A DNA stretch of 64,000 nt from Budorcas taxicolor. Taxonomy: Eukaryota > Chordata > Mammalia > Artiodactyla > Bovidae. Shown here piece by piece: positions 10,533-22,220 of the stretch. A model generated the notes under the pieces. The model did not search any database. It saw only the letters and a program-made list of their open reading frames with translations, and was not told where the DNA came from. A program made the position numbers and the translations under genes. Within the stretch, counting starts at the first letter, position 1; every line of letters begins with the position of its first letter. Location: contig NC_068933.1 of assembly GCF_023091745.1 (NCBI RefSeq), positions 23,378,001-23,442,000 on the forward strand, given 5' to 3'.

Positions 10533-12248
10533 AATCATATTTACTTTAACAACTCAAAAAAAAAATCTGACAAGCCTCAGAGTATGAAAGAAATAATTAG
10601 AGTGAATTCAAGCATACTCTTATTTTAATCCCCAATTAACAGGACATTTCTCTATTTAATCCTCTAAAAAAAAACCATTAAAGTTCCAGAGCAAAGAAAG
10701 ATTCAGTAGAAACACAGCCACACAGATAATTCATTTATGAAAAAACCAGCCTTCCAGAAGCTATTATATCCCTGCTCAGACCATAGTTCCTCCTTTGTAT
10801 TGCTATTCATTAAGCACATAGGCTTTCTGGAACTTGGGTGGGGAGGAGCTTTTAAAAATCATTTTCTTGGTATTTTACCTCAATTACAAAACTGAGACAA
10901 AAGAAGATTATTTCATATTCAAATAGAACCACCACAGGAAGGGGTAGGTGCTTAGGAATTTTAGTGATTTATTTGCTTGATGCTTTTTCTAGCAATTTCA
11001 TCTGTAATGACTGTAACATCCATCTGCTTGAAAGCAAATTGGTTAGCAACTGGATCCTTTTTTGATTCTTACAATATATCATCTCTCTGCTTTGAATGAA
11101 ATATTCTAGCTAAGTCTCTGATGAAATCTGTTTCCAGGAAGCATTGGAAATCGAGTGTCGCACAGCATCCATTCTGGTCTCCTCCAGGTGTGCCTTCCTC
11201 TGTCTCTAGGCTGGAAAACCATCAGCTACATTTCCCAGAGTCCCTTGCAGCCAGGGTTCTGGGCACAGCTTAGGTTCTGCCAAGTGAGAGGGCCTGAATG
11301 AGAAGCGAGGTAGAGGGTGTCTAAGGAAGATGTTCGCTGGCTTGCTTCTGTCCTTGGTAACCAGGTTCTGTTACTAGCTTCCTGCGTGGAGTGGCGCTTT
11401 GCAGCAGCTTCTCTGATCACTGAACACAGCTCAGAGAGTGAGCTCTGATGTCAGCAGCTCAGGCAGTGGCTCTGATTCCCAGCCTCCGGACTTGGGCAAT
11501 GACGGCAGCAACTGTAGGATGCCAGTTCCGTGGAGCTGTCTGGGGCTTACCCCTCCAGCCCAGCCTGCAGCTTCTCCTCTCTGAGCAGCAGCCTTTCCTT
11601 GCAGCCTTCCTGTGAGCACCTACTTCCCATATGAAACCCCTTTCTGCTTAAAATAGCTGGGATAGTTTCTCTTCTCTGCACCATGACATTAAAACAAGAG
11701 AAAGGAAAGATGACAGCCTTCAGTGCCCAGGACAGCAGGTAAAGCCTGGAGAGAACCACGAACGGGAAAATGGTTGTGACCTCCACAGTGACTCCTTAAG
11801 GACCAGGGAGAAGTCACAGGCCCTGCCACCAAGAACTCCCCAAATCAGGGCACCACTCTTGGGGCCCAAGGATGAGGCCACAGCATAAAGGCTTAGAAAT
11901 AGTCACGAGACATTTGGAGAAAAAGAAAAAAAAAACATGAAAGGAAAAATAACAAGAGGGGAGAAAGGAAGGGAAAAGAAGGGAAGAGAGAAGAGAAGAG
12001 GGAAAAAAATCCAAAACCAGGCACTGGTGACAACAGTTCTCTGCCAGCATCCTCACGTGACCTGGCCTGGGTGGCACTGCCCTGTCGGACCTGTTAATGC
12101 CACAGAGCTGGGCTCAGGGGGTCTCAGATGCAAATGCAGGGGCACTTTCCACAGGAGAAAATCAAGCGAATCCATCACCTCTTGAATAGATAGATTCAAA
12201 CTGGATAAATACATAATATTTTGTTTATTTCCAGCTATCCTATACACG
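10533..12248. other. Gene-free stretch, one possible ancient repeat
   Basis: Mostly unique. 11190-11700 (cagctacatttcccagagtccc...) resembles an old high-copy mammalian repeat I cannot name; similar text occurs at 26680-26790. No convincing exon. Confidence 0.4.
11918..12008. repeat. GA-rich low-complexity tract
   Basis: About 90 bp almost entirely purine on the plus strand (gagaaa, gggaaaag units). Could form triplex-type structure; no periodic unit is kept throughout. Confidence 0.8.
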
Positions 12249-12464
12249 TGTGCATGCTAAGTCGCTTCAGTCGTGTCCAACTCTTTGTGACGCCATGGAC
12301 TGAAGCCCTCTGGGCTCCTCTGTCCATATATTCTCCAGGCAAGAATATTGGAGTGGGTTACCGTGCCCTCTTCCAGGGGATCTTCCAGACCCAGGGATAG
12401 AACCCATGTCTCAAATCTACACTGGCAGGCAGCTTCTTTACCACTAGCGCCACCTGGCAAATCC
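12249..12464 (-). mobile_element. Bov-tA SINE
   Basis: Left end 'tgcatgctaagtcgcttcag', right end tRNA head 'taccactagcgccacctggc'. Flanks share ctatacac (before) and ctatacat (after), a likely short target duplication. Confidence 0.88.
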
Positions 12465-12530
12465 GTCTATACATAGTGTTTTTTCTCTTAATCGATAAGA
12501 TAGATAAAAAGAAATCTAGTAGCTGGAAAT

Positions 12531-12580
12531 TATAGCCCATGGAATTGCAGAGTTGGACATGACTGAGCAGGCATGCATGC
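12531..12580 (+). mobile_element. Micro-insertion: 50-bp Bov-tA 3' fragment
   Basis: Only the last 50 bp of a Bov-tA element (agcccatggaattgcagag ... gactgagcaggcatgcatgc) is present. It is bounded by a 9-bp direct repeat gctggaaat at 12522-12530 and 12582-12590, so it looks like a severely truncated but genuine insertion. Confidence 0.7.
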
Positions 12581-12590
12581 GGCTGGAAAT

Positions 12591-13799
12591 ATGCAAAATA
12601 TGTAGTCTAAACAAAAATCTATTAGATTTTTAAAAAGGAAATGAATCCAGATGGCTTTAAAGTCAGACAGTTAATAATGCAAAGAGTTGACAGAGTAGTC
12701 AATTATGGTAAACACTGGCTTAGGCTCTGAGCAGCTTTAAAAAAAAAAAAAAAGATTGTCAGTATGTTTTTTTATAATTCGGTAGAGTAATCTGTAAGAA
12801 AAACAAATCCTAAGCTGTTTACACAAAACAATTAAGATTCTATGGAGATGTAATTCTTAATGTAAAAGAAAGGCAAGCGTGTCTCCCAGCCCAGCCTGCT
12901 GTTCAAGCCCCGCTCACACACCACTGCCCCCCTCGGCAAAGCTATCTGTTCTCTCTGGCGCTAGCTCTTTCCTCATCAGGAAACCTGCACGCAGCAGGCA
13001 CACAGAACCTCTGCAGGTTCACTAGGCTTTAATCCTTCCCAACCCCAATATCACTTCCTAAAGCACACATTCCTGACCTCCCTGCCTCCCCAGGTCAAAT
13101 TCCCCATCTCCTCCCTTGACATGTTTCTGCACAGCACTCAGCACAGGTGTAATGATAGGTTTACCTGTGTAGTACCAGCAGCCATGCTTCCAGGAGGGGT
13201 TACGTCTGCTTTTCTTGCGTCCTGAAGGCTTTAGCTTGATGTCTCAGGTGACTTAGGGATGCTTAACGAATAAAACCCTGCATGAGTCATATTGCTGCTT
13301 CAGCCCCAACTACTCCATTTCTAAATATGTACCTGCCCAGGGGAAAACGATGGACTCTTATCGTTTTATGAGAACCACACTTTAATGGCATTAACAGAAG
13401 CTAGTTTATAAAAGATTTAAATTTGATTTTAGAATTTCATCTCCTTCCTTACCCTGCTATCTCATCATTACCTCTCAGAACCACTACACATAACTTCGTT
13501 CAGCTAGATAAGCCAGTGGTCTGTCCATGGGGGAGGAGATACAGGCTTGACAGTATAAGCCTCTAATTCCCCCTCAAACACTGATTGCTAAGAGTCTATT
13601 GTACCCTGTAATGTATTGTACAAAAGTATAAGTTTACCAGGACGGGAGAATGAGTCACCCAAATACTCAGTTCTACCATCAATTACACAGCAACCCCTCT
13701 GCAGCCCTAGGAGATGAGATTTAAGCCATAATATTTCTCTCTCTTGTAAGACAGCTCACAATGTGCATTTTACACCAGTTATTCCATTTGCTCCTGACT
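12591..13799. other. Gene-free unique sequence
   Basis: Contains a 15-base A-run near 12740 but no recognised repeat or exon. Confidence 0.5.
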
Positions 13800-13811
13800 A
13801 CCACCTTAGTT

Positions 13812-14037
13812 GGGCTTCCCAGGTGGTGCTAGTGGTAAAGAACCCACCTGCCATTGCAGGAGACATAAGAGATGCGGGTTTGATCCCTGGATCGGGAAGA
13901 TCCCCAGGAGAGGGCATGGCAACCCACTCCAGTATTCTTGCCTGGATAATCCCACAGACGGACGAGCTTGACGGGCTACAGTCCATAGGGTCGCAAAGAG
14001 GCAGACACCACTGAAGCGACTTAGCATGCATGCATGC
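13812..14037 (+). mobile_element. Bov-tA SINE
   Basis: Complete head-to-tail copy (gggcttcccaggtggtgctag ... gcgacttagcatgcatgcatg). Perfect 12-bp target duplication accaccttagtt at 13800-13811 and 14038-14049. Confidence 0.95.
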
Positions 14038-14059
14038 ACCACCTTAGTTACGAAATATT

Positions 14060-14165
14060 ATTCCCATTTCACAGATGAGGAAATGTGGCAATTCAGTCCA
14101 GGTGATAGAGCTCAAACTCCAAGTGTTTCCCTGTTTGGAAAGTGAGTACCCAAACTGAATGGTGC
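14060..14165 (-). repeat. MIR SINE fragment
   Basis: 'cccatttcacagatgaggaaatg' followed by 'gatagagctcaaactcc' is the complement of the MIR core and 3' region. Ancient and diverged. Confidence 0.6.
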
Positions 14166-14855
14166 AACTCCTCTTGGACACCTCTTAGCTAGTGGTTCAG
14201 GCTGTCTGATGACATCAAGAGAAGAGAATCACACAGGCGAAGGGATGTTCGGTGGGTCAGTTAGCACCCCCACACTTCCACTCTGACCACCAACCAAGCT
14301 GCACCAGAGTCAGCCTCCATATTTAGTTCCTTCTGTCTGTCCTTAAGTAAATCACCACACAGTCTTCATCCCTTGCTGCCACTCTCCTTAGAACACGTCC
14401 TAATTTATCTACGCTTAAAAGCATAAGACTGCACAGGGAAGTGCTGACAGCTTGATCGCAACGATACTTCATAGAAAGGCTATAAATCACAGTGAGAGCT
14501 GATTCAGTTCCCATTTAAAATACGAATCGGAACATCTACATGCAGTAAACACAGGATTTAGTTGCATTTCTTCCTCAGCACGGAGGTCCTGTTTATTGCC
14601 AAGCTTGTCTGGCCCTCTGCCTTTCTCAAGGTAGTGCTGATAATTGTCCGTCATAATGGGTCTCAGATTTCGGACACACGTTCTCTAAAGGCGCATATGA
14701 ATTCTTTACAAGTGGAATGCATATAAATATCCCCGTATCCACCTATCAGAAATACTGAAAGTATTAATACCTTCTTTACAGGCTTCTTAATCCCCATTAG
14801 GATTTGGCTTTAGAAGATATATGTACACAGAGGGTTAAGATGTATTGGGAAAGCA

Positions 14856-14875
14856 CCCCCCCCCCCCCCCCCCCC
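14856..14875. repeat. Poly(C) run of 20
   Basis: Twenty consecutive C. Length of such runs is error-prone in assemblies. Confidence 0.9.
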
Positions 14876-16060
14876 ACTGCCCCTCTGCTTTAAGGCAGAG
14901 TTAACCATGAGGATGTAGCATTTTTCATTTCCCATCCCTCCGGTCACTAAAATCTTATTAAAACCTTGATGCTTTTGCTATATGAAGACAGACACACAAA
15001 AGGACAAAGTATTTCCAAAGAACATCATTTCATTAATTGAATCTTCCTAGAAAAAGGATTTCTTCTGAACTAAGAGAAGAGTCTATAGAGAGCCCGCCTC
15101 TCAAATCTGACCGAATGCATTAAGAAAGCAGTTCTCTGGAGCAGTTTCCTTGGTGAGGAGATAGATCCTTTCCAACCTGTCAAGGTCCACTTTAAAAGAA
15201 GTTATGGGCAATCGGGGCCACCAGGGAGTCGCTTTCATTCTCTTCAATGATCTTTCCCTCTGAGCTACTCTAGAGCAGCCCTCACCATCCCTGGAGACTC
15301 CTTCATACTGCGTTTCCAGCCGGGCATCAGGACAGAAAAACCTACAATTGTTCCTCCCTAAATTTCAAGACAGATTAACCGTTCATCAGTCAGAAATGTC
15401 AAGGATTTGCTGTGCTAATAAGTCACATGAATAATGGTACTTCAGCTCCTGAAACAAGGAGTTAAAAGCCAACTGTTAACCTGTATTATTGCCAGTAACC
15501 TTAAACTCAAATGACATAGCTGCTTTCTAGATTTTCGCCCACAGGAAATATTCTGTGTGCGTTTAAATGCATGCAGACATACCAATATAAAGCTTTACCT
15601 TTGCAGTAGTTGTTCACAACCGTACCCTCTTTCTATGCATCGCACGTTTAGAACGTTTATCACTAAGAACTCAGATAATATGTAAGGACACAGAGCAAAT
15701 ACTACACAAATTCTGCCAATCTCGTTTTGATATTCTTTCTTAAACTGTATTTTTGACATCAGCTTGGACTATTTCAATAAGTTTTCCAGATCAACTAAAA
15801 AGTATTCCCTGACAAACTTTCTGGCTTCAAGTTACGTTCGTTTATTGCCTTCAGCTAGTTAAAAATCAATTCCCAAGTGATAGCTTCCAAAAGGAAAGAT
15901 ACACGTGTACTCCAGGAAAACACAAATTCATTTTCACCTTTAGACACGAAACAGGTTTCCTGCAGCTCCGGGTTCTGATTTATCCGCTGTCACATCCGAA
16001 GCCCATCCCCGCAGTCCCTTCCTGCACGCCAGGCTCCGCTGTTCGGATCACGTCTAAGTT

Positions 16061-16072
16061 TTCAAGGTAAGC
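16061..16072 (+). other. Candidate plus-strand splice donor
   Basis: ttcaag|gtaagc, a near-perfect U1 match with the cut after 16066, lies at the left rim of the CpG island. If used, a plus-strand exon would end here. No matching open frame or acceptor identified. Confidence 0.3.
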
Positions 16073-16079
16073 AGGTCAC

Positions 16080-17080
16080 CCTTGGCTACTGGAATGACAG
16101 CGGAAGAGCAGGCACTCACCCCAGGCGGTCAGACCCGGGACACGGGCGCTCGAGAGCGCGGGAGGCGACCTGTCGCGCCCCCGCCTCCGGATCCGAGGCG
16201 GGGAGGGCAGGCGCGGGGCCGGCCCAACTAGGGTGGGAGGGAGGCTCCTCGCCTCCCCGCCTCTGCGGACCACGGTCAACGCCACGGTCGCTGGCCTTGG
16301 CCGCGAGGTGTGGGGGCGGGAAGCTCTACGAAACCGAATAGTTGCAATGCATTCCCGCACCGCCCACCACCCCGCCCCTCCCTGGAGCCGAAGCGGAAAA
16401 GCTGCCTTTGCATCAAAGCCAGGGGCTGCGCCGGGTGTAACTTCCACCCGGCGACCTACTTTGGAGTGTGAGAATGAACGCGATGGGGGGAAAAAAACAG
16501 ACGGAGGGCGCGCGGGAGCTGGGCTCCGGGGACGCGCGTGGCCGAGTGGGACCGCGCGCCCGCGCGCCCCCGGGGCTGCCAAAGAGAAGTTGCTGCGCGG
16601 CCCGCGGAGGCCTGGGGCAGGGCCCGGGGGCCGTCGCTCCGCCAGCGCCTCCCCCCGCCGCGGCCCGGGCGCGGGCTTCCCGGGGCTCGCGGGCCTCCGG
16701 ACGACCGCCGCGGCTCCCCGCCCCCACCTCTGTCCCCGCCTCCCCGACCCGCCCTCACCTCTCCGGGCGGCTCGCGAGCTCCGGCGGCCTGGGGACCCGG
16801 GTCAGCGGCGCCTCGGGGCCGGGAGGGCGGCGGCGGGCGCAGAGCGGAGCCCGGGGGGTGCCGCCTCTCGGCCCGGTCCCCTGGGAACGCCTCGCCCGAA
16901 CGCGCCCGGGAAGTGAGGCTCTGCCGCGCCGCCTGGCCCGGCGATCGGGGTGACCTTCCTGCCTCTTCTCGTCGGTGTCTCCCGGCGCGGCCCGTCCTCC
17001 GTGGGGAGGCCAGGCCGAGGCGAGCACACCTGGAGCGCAGCAACGCCGTACCTGGGTGACAGCAGCGTGACGTTTCAGCG
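16080..17080. promoter_or_regulatory. CpG island, probable gene promoter and first exon
   Basis: About 1 kb of GC-rich, CpG-dense sequence in an otherwise AT-rich, CpG-poor window. It is free of transposable elements. Sp1-type GC boxes are visible (ggggcggg at 16313-16320, ccccgcccc at 16370-16378, ccccgcccccacc at 16716-16728). CpG islands of this kind mark promoters of housekeeping or developmental genes (established knowledge). Splice donors appear on both strands: minus at 16114-16119 (ggg|gtgagt), near 16753-16758 (ag|gtgagg) and near 17047-17052 (cag|gtacgg); plus at 16067. Frames of 100-230 codons here are a by-product of low stop-codon frequency in GC-rich DNA and disagree between strands; none shows a known domain. 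Gene identity and direction undetermined. Confidence 0.85.
16114..16120 (-). other. Candidate minus-strand splice donor
   Basis: Reads g|gtgagt on the minus strand (plus actcac at 16114-16119), a full match to the donor consensus. It would end a minus-strand first exon within the CpG island, with intron 1 extending left across the gene-free 14-16 kb region. Confidence 0.4.
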
Positions 17081-18589
17081 CGTCTTTTCCCATTTGATCC
17101 TGGCAACCACCTTCTGCCACCGAAAGGTCCCCATTGGGTATCTGGCAAAACCGGAGATCAGAGGGGTTCCGTCCCAGGTGCCGCTGCTCGTACTCTCCAG
17201 ATCTTTTCACTCACATGGCCTGCGGACTAGACCCATCCAAGTAGCGTCTGTCAGAAGAAGGGATGGAACTTAGGTTGAAAGTTTCTGCGGAAAGTTGGAC
17301 ACAGATTCCTCCCTCCCCAGCCCCTCGCTTCTGTAACAATAGGGCTAGCTACTTTCTATCAGGTCCTTCGCTTGGTGCAACAACTCAATCTTCAGAGGCC
17401 TATGACTTAAAAATGCGGCTACCCAATATTGGAAAAGTAACATGTTGAGTAACTGTTCTGCCCCTCCTTGTGTTTGAGTATGACACTCCTGACCCTATGG
17501 GACGGAGATGAGTTGAGTTGTATTTCCAGGCACGGTTTCCTGTGGGGACCCAACTACACCTCTCATATAACACCTCGATGATGTTATTTAAGGCAGTACC
17601 AAGAGGAGCTCAGTAGATACAGTTTGTGATTCTGGAGTAGTTTTCTAGTGCCATGCTATATTGGGAAACTTTGCTTGGGCATCTCTGTCTTAATGCCCAA
17701 GGGGAATCAAATTAACATTTCCTTTTTATATAAACTCCGTTTGGCATTTAAAAGGGGAAGAATCATGAGTTTGATGGTACATGTTCTTCTTGCACAGCAT
17801 GCCAGCCCACAGAAGTGCCACTGCTCATTTTTGTTTCCATTCAGTGGCGTTAGAGCTGTGTTGTGTCCTTGGACTAGGGCTCCATACTGGATACTGAGGT
17901 ATTCCTTGGGCTCTTCTAAAAGGGCAGCGGGAGACAAAGCTGCATATATATATGGGTTTTATGGGCCTCTCCATCTTCCTGAACTATGTAAAAAGTAACG
18001 CTACCAAAAATCCCAATCTTTCTCAAGCACCTGTCCTGGTTTTCTGCTTTTCTCTATCATCTTTCCCTGGACAGCCTCATCCGTTTTGATGAGTGCAAGC
18101 AGAATCTCTGTGAAGGTGTCTCAAGAGCTGGTCTTTGCATAAACCTCCCAACCCATATTGCCAGCAGCTTGCTTGACCTCCCCTGTGGAGTGACCGCAGT
18201 ACATTTGAATCTGAGGTCCTGTGCCCTCCATGACCTCATCCAGCTTCTCTTTGCATTTCTCTATCAATCCTATCCTCCCACTTCCCTGGTTTCATCTTCA
18301 GACTCTTTGCTTCTCCTGGCCCTCCGTATCCCACTGGCAGCCACCATCTACCATCAATCTTTGCAATACTTTTATTTACCTCCCTCCCTCCCTTCTAATT
18401 GTTTCTGCTTTACTTGTTTATGTCCTATTCCTTCTCACCTATGTGATTATGTTGTTTAATTCCATGTCCTGACTTTCAAAACCATCTCTTCTTTGAAAAC
18501 TTTTAGCTTTATCTGGAACTAATCACCCTGTCCTGAAACTTTAGTGGTCTTTATCTATGTGCCTCCTGTAACACTTATCACTAACTTTT
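17081..18589. other. Gene-free unique sequence
   Basis: Right shoulder of the CpG island, then AT-rich DNA. 18470-18570 has weak L2-like text (cctcctgtaacacttatcact). No recognised exon. Confidence 0.45.
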
Positions 18590-18795
18590 GAAAGTATTTC
18601 TTCATTTTTTTCAACAAATATTCATTGAACATCTATTATGTGCCAGGCACTATGCTAGGAAAACAGTGGTGAGCAAAACAGATAAAATTCCTACCCTTGT
18701 AGTACTTATAGTCTAGTGAGATGACAGACATTAATCAAATAATCACAGATACCAAAAATGAAATATGTCATTCAAACTGAAACCGGTCCCAGGGA
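18590..18795 (-). repeat. L2 LINE 3'-end fragment
   Basis: 'acaaatattcattgaacatctattatgtgccaggcactatgctagg' style text, then 'agtgagatgacagac', is the complement of the mammal-wide L2 3' terminus. Ancient, non-coding. Confidence 0.7.
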
Positions 18796-20598
18796 GGATA
18801 GGTACAGACTGTCATGAGCGTTCATGTGGCTAATCTCTCTCCCTGTGGGAACTTGGCAGTGGGACTCAGCCTCAGTATGTAGCCCAGAGCTGTACGTGGG
18901 GAGGTGTTCAGAGTTTTCGTTGAATGAATATAAGCATCAATTTCTTACATGTAAGTGACTTGATATGTTTCTATATTGCAGAGTATTGAATAAAATAACA
19001 ACAAACACTGATCACAACCCGCTGCCACTTAAGCTATTGGCTATTGTTCCATTATGACAAATCCATGGATCATCTGTCTCTAAATGCATCCTGTTTCCTT
19101 TGTCAGCATGGTGACAGGTGAATTTTCTGTAATCCCAGTAGCATTATCAAGAACATTCTTTATGGCAGAAGTTCTTCTATGTACGAACAGTTTCACCAGC
19201 ATCAGCCCCTTCACCTTCCGTATAGTTCAAAACATTTGCTGAGGATGTAAAATAGCCTTGTTTTTCTGCCCTGCTGGAATCCTCCACCCTCTGGGTCCTT
19301 TCCCTGCTTCCTCTCCATCTCTGTAATTGTGTGAGCATTGTTTCTGCATTCCCTTTCTCTTCATTTCTGCTGCGTTGCTCTTTATCATCTTTTGCTTGTG
19401 ATTCTGTCATTTTGGGAAATCAGTCTTTCACTGGAACAGTAAGCGACACATGTCTCCTATTTATTTTATCATTTTTTTTGTAGTGCTACTATGTAATTCT
19501 CTTTCAAGGAGCACTTTTGAAAAAAAAAGACAGAATCTGAAGTCTAATTTTTTTTTTTTTATCTATTGTTTGTTTTCAGCATCAAATAGATATGGAGTGG
19601 GAAAGTGACCTTATTTTCATGGTAGGAAAATAAAGAGTAAAAAAGAAGTTCAAACAACAGAAAATGTGTCATATAAAAAGTAGAACATTTAGCATGTAGA
19701 AAAATACAGAGACATGATTTTGAAGATAAATTTAATGACCTGGAAATACAATAAAAAGTTAAAAAGCATTTTGAATAGATTTTAGGTTAGGTAAATCATA
19801 TGTTCACATATATGTACAGGAAAAATACTGTGTAAGTATACCAAAATGATAATAGTGGTTTTCTCTGAGTGATGAAATTTTCACTGTTATATTCTTCTAT
19901 ATATTTTTTTTTAAGAGAAGGGGATGATATGCAGTTTCAGAGCAAAGCATATTTCTATTTGTAGCCACAGTCTGTCCTCATGGATTTTATGGATTGTGCC
20001 TCCCTGCTGTTATTAACACTAATCAAGTATGTGAGAAGTGGAATTAACATACAAAAGACCCTCTTGTTCCTTTCCTTTAATGTTATTTTAAATACTCGAG
20101 TGCCGCAGTTTAAGTCCAGTTGTTTTAAATATAGAAGTCACAATTACCAACTGTTTCCATACTGGAAAGCTGTTCCGCTATGTTAAAGACACAGCCATAT
20201 GTGCCCCATCTTGTATTGTGCTTAGATTACTTGTATTTATGTTCTGCTTTGTTAGGTACAGTCAAATGTCAACTCAAACCCCTGGGTAAGCATCTTGATT
20301 ACATCTACTGTTGTTAATGGTGATCTTGAGTTTATCTGAATGTCAACTCTAGGAAAAATGGAGATGTAGATTCATTGTGTGTGTGTGTGTGTGTGTGCAC
20401 GCATGTGCACACGTGCTTATGTGTGCAGTTATGTGGGTATATGCAGTTCCCAAAGATTAGATATTCTGGGGAAGATGGAAGGTGAATTTTAAAGTGGTTT
20501 TTATTTTTCCTTGATGATAATTTTGGAACTCTCATGTGGGGTTAAAACTTTTTTTAAAATTTAGACTAAATTAGTAATTAAGATTAGGTCCTAATACA
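18796..20598. other. Gene-free unique sequence
   Basis: Holds T- and A-runs near 19550 and 19905. A minus frame at 19177-19410 is Glu/Arg/Lys-rich but unrecognised; I do not call it a gene. Confidence 0.45.
20376..20397. repeat. (TG)11 microsatellite
   Basis: Eleven TG units followed by imperfect alternating purine-pyrimidine sequence to about 20450. Possible Z-DNA former and likely length-polymorphic. Confidence 0.9.
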
Positions 20599-20811
20599 TG
20601 GCTTCCTTGGTGGCTCAGTGATAAAGAATTTGCCTGCAGTGCAGGAGATGCAGGAGACCCAGGTTCAATCCCTGGGTCAGGAAGAATCCCTGGAGAAGGG
20701 CATGGCAATCCACTCCACTATTCTTGCCTGGGAAATCCCATGGACAGAGGAGCCTGGCAGACTACGGTCTGTGGGGTCACAGAGGGTCAGACACGACTAA
20801 CGTGACTGAGC
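20599..20811 (+). mobile_element. Bov-tA SINE
   Basis: Starts 'tggcttccttggtggctcag', has the B box (ggttcaatccctgggtc) and a complete BovB-like tail. Ends in a CACCCA-rich tail. Target duplication not obvious. Confidence 0.87.
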
Positions 20812-21179
20812 ACCCACCCACATTACTAGAAGTCAACTTGACGTAAAATAGTTGCAGAAAACTGCATAATAACAAAATGTGTTGGAAAACCATTTGTAAT
20901 TGTCACATCACAGTGTTTTTATCTTCTGAGAACGAGCAAGACAATACTATTCTCCCACAGTCCTACCACCAGAATTACAATGACCGGGGTTCTTTGACCC
21001 CGATCTCAACCAAGACCTCTGGGTCTTAGATGATTCACATGAAAATTCAGGGAACCGAGTTACACCTTCATGGGGTCACAAAGAGTCGGGCAGGAGTGAG
21101 GGACTAACACTTTCACACTTGGTGCCTTGTTTATCTTACCCACTTATGATCTTAAGGTTGAATAAGAGCTTCCTATTTT
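20812..21179. other. Intergenic, with a Bov-tA 3' scrap at about 21066-21117
   Basis: Mostly unique. 'catggggtcacaaagagtcgg ... ggactaacactttcac' at 21066-21117 is the last ~50 bp of a Bov-tA element. Confidence 0.55.
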
Positions 21180-21497
21180 CCAATCTGGATTTAAAAGGAT
21201 CGGATGTGGAGATCATAGGTGGTACTAGCTTCTATTTAATTCACAAGAAGAATTTAGGAAGAACTTGCAAGATGAAAGAGGAAGGAGATTTATTTCAAGG
21301 TGCTCCAGAGGCAGCCTTGGGCCAACAAAGGCAAGTTACAGGCCAGCACATTTAGACTCAACAAGAGCAAGATATTTCTAGAGTTTGAGCTGCCTGGAAC
21401 CCAGCTCCTTTTAACAGGTACAGTTATTTGTATCTGGATAGACAGACAAAGAGGCCCTCTGACTTATTGCTGCCCTTTTCGAAAGGAATCCACACAT
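21180..21497 (-). repeat. Possible second, older LTR fragment
   Basis: On the minus strand, 'cttgaaataaatctccttcctcttt' style text contains AATAAA in a setting like an LTR poly(A) region. It lies directly beside the clearer LTR at 21502. Family not identified. Confidence 0.3.
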
Positions 21498-21501
21498 AAG
21501 A

Positions 21502-22023
21502 TGGGAGATCATGTTATGCCCAAGTCGTGAAATCTCCCAATGACCACCAGGGAGCCGATATCCGATGCAAAAGCAAGAGAGTTTTTATTACCAAGCTCGA
21601 GCTGGGGCTCCCACTGATACCGACGCAGCAGCTATAGGGAGGAGCCCTGAGCTCTGGGTTACATTGCTTATATGGGGTATTCTCACGTGAAAAATTCAAA
21701 AAACGGGAGTCTCCGGGTCTGATTGGTCACCTTCTGGTGAAGGGTTAGGTGTTGAGTTCTGATTGGTTCTCGTTTCCCGGGCTTGATTCGAATTTCCGGG
21801 GCTGGCCAAGGGTTCTGATTGGTTCGCAGGTGGTGGGGTGAGATCAGGGGATGTCCACAGGCTCTTTTCCCAGAACCTTACAAAATGGAGTAGCTTAGAT
21901 TCTTCAATCATGCTTCCCAGGCGCCCACAGTCCCTTCCCAAGAACCATGGGATTTTTTGATGTGTTGTTGAGAAAGGGTGTTGAGAAACAGTAGAACACA
22001 AAGTCTCTTCAGGCGTTTGGACA
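21502..22023 (-). mobile_element. Solo-type endogenous retrovirus LTR (gamma/class I-like)
   Basis: Read on the minus strand it has LTR architecture: three CCAAT boxes (plus ATTGG at 21722, 21762, 21818), a TATA-like catataagc (plus 21667-21675), a cctccc segment, and AATAAA (plus 21584-21589) followed by a U5-like stretch. TG...CA ends with a 4-bp flank AAGA at 21498-21501 and 22024-22027 would fit a class I ERV, but these ends were chosen by matching flanks and are uncertain. No primer binding site or polypurine tract adjoins it and no gag, pol or env frame is present, so it reads as a solo LTR left by recombination. Confidence 0.65.
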
Positions 22024-22173
22024 AAGAATGAGGCTGATATTTTTACAACACAGTCTTTGCCGTGCTGGTTTCTCCTTCCTTCTCCAGTTGGTTTCATCTT
22101 TTGTATTATGGAAATGCAACTGATTGTTTTTGGAAATAGCAGTCAAGCAAAGATATACACTAACATGAGGAAG

Positions 22174-22220
22174 AGCTGCAAAGATCAGTTTCACCCCATT
22201 ATTCAAGGCAGTTGGCTGAG
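22174..22220. repeat. 47-bp direct repeat, left copy
   Basis: Pairs with 22466-22512; 39 of 47 positions match and all eight differences are transitions. The two copies bracket the SINE at 22221-22465. Confidence 0.8.

Larger units (their letters stand above)
14166..16079. other. Unique sequence flanking the CpG island
   Basis: No SINE or LINE recognised in nearly 1.9 kb, which is long for this repeat-rich window and consistent with selection near a promoter. Frames such as 14323-14514 (minus) have no recognisable domain. Confidence 0.5.

Noticed and set aside
16076..17210. Several 100-230 codon frames on both strands
   Set aside because: GC-rich CpG island with few stop codons; frames overlap on opposite strands, many begin at non-ATG codons, and none has a recognisable domain.
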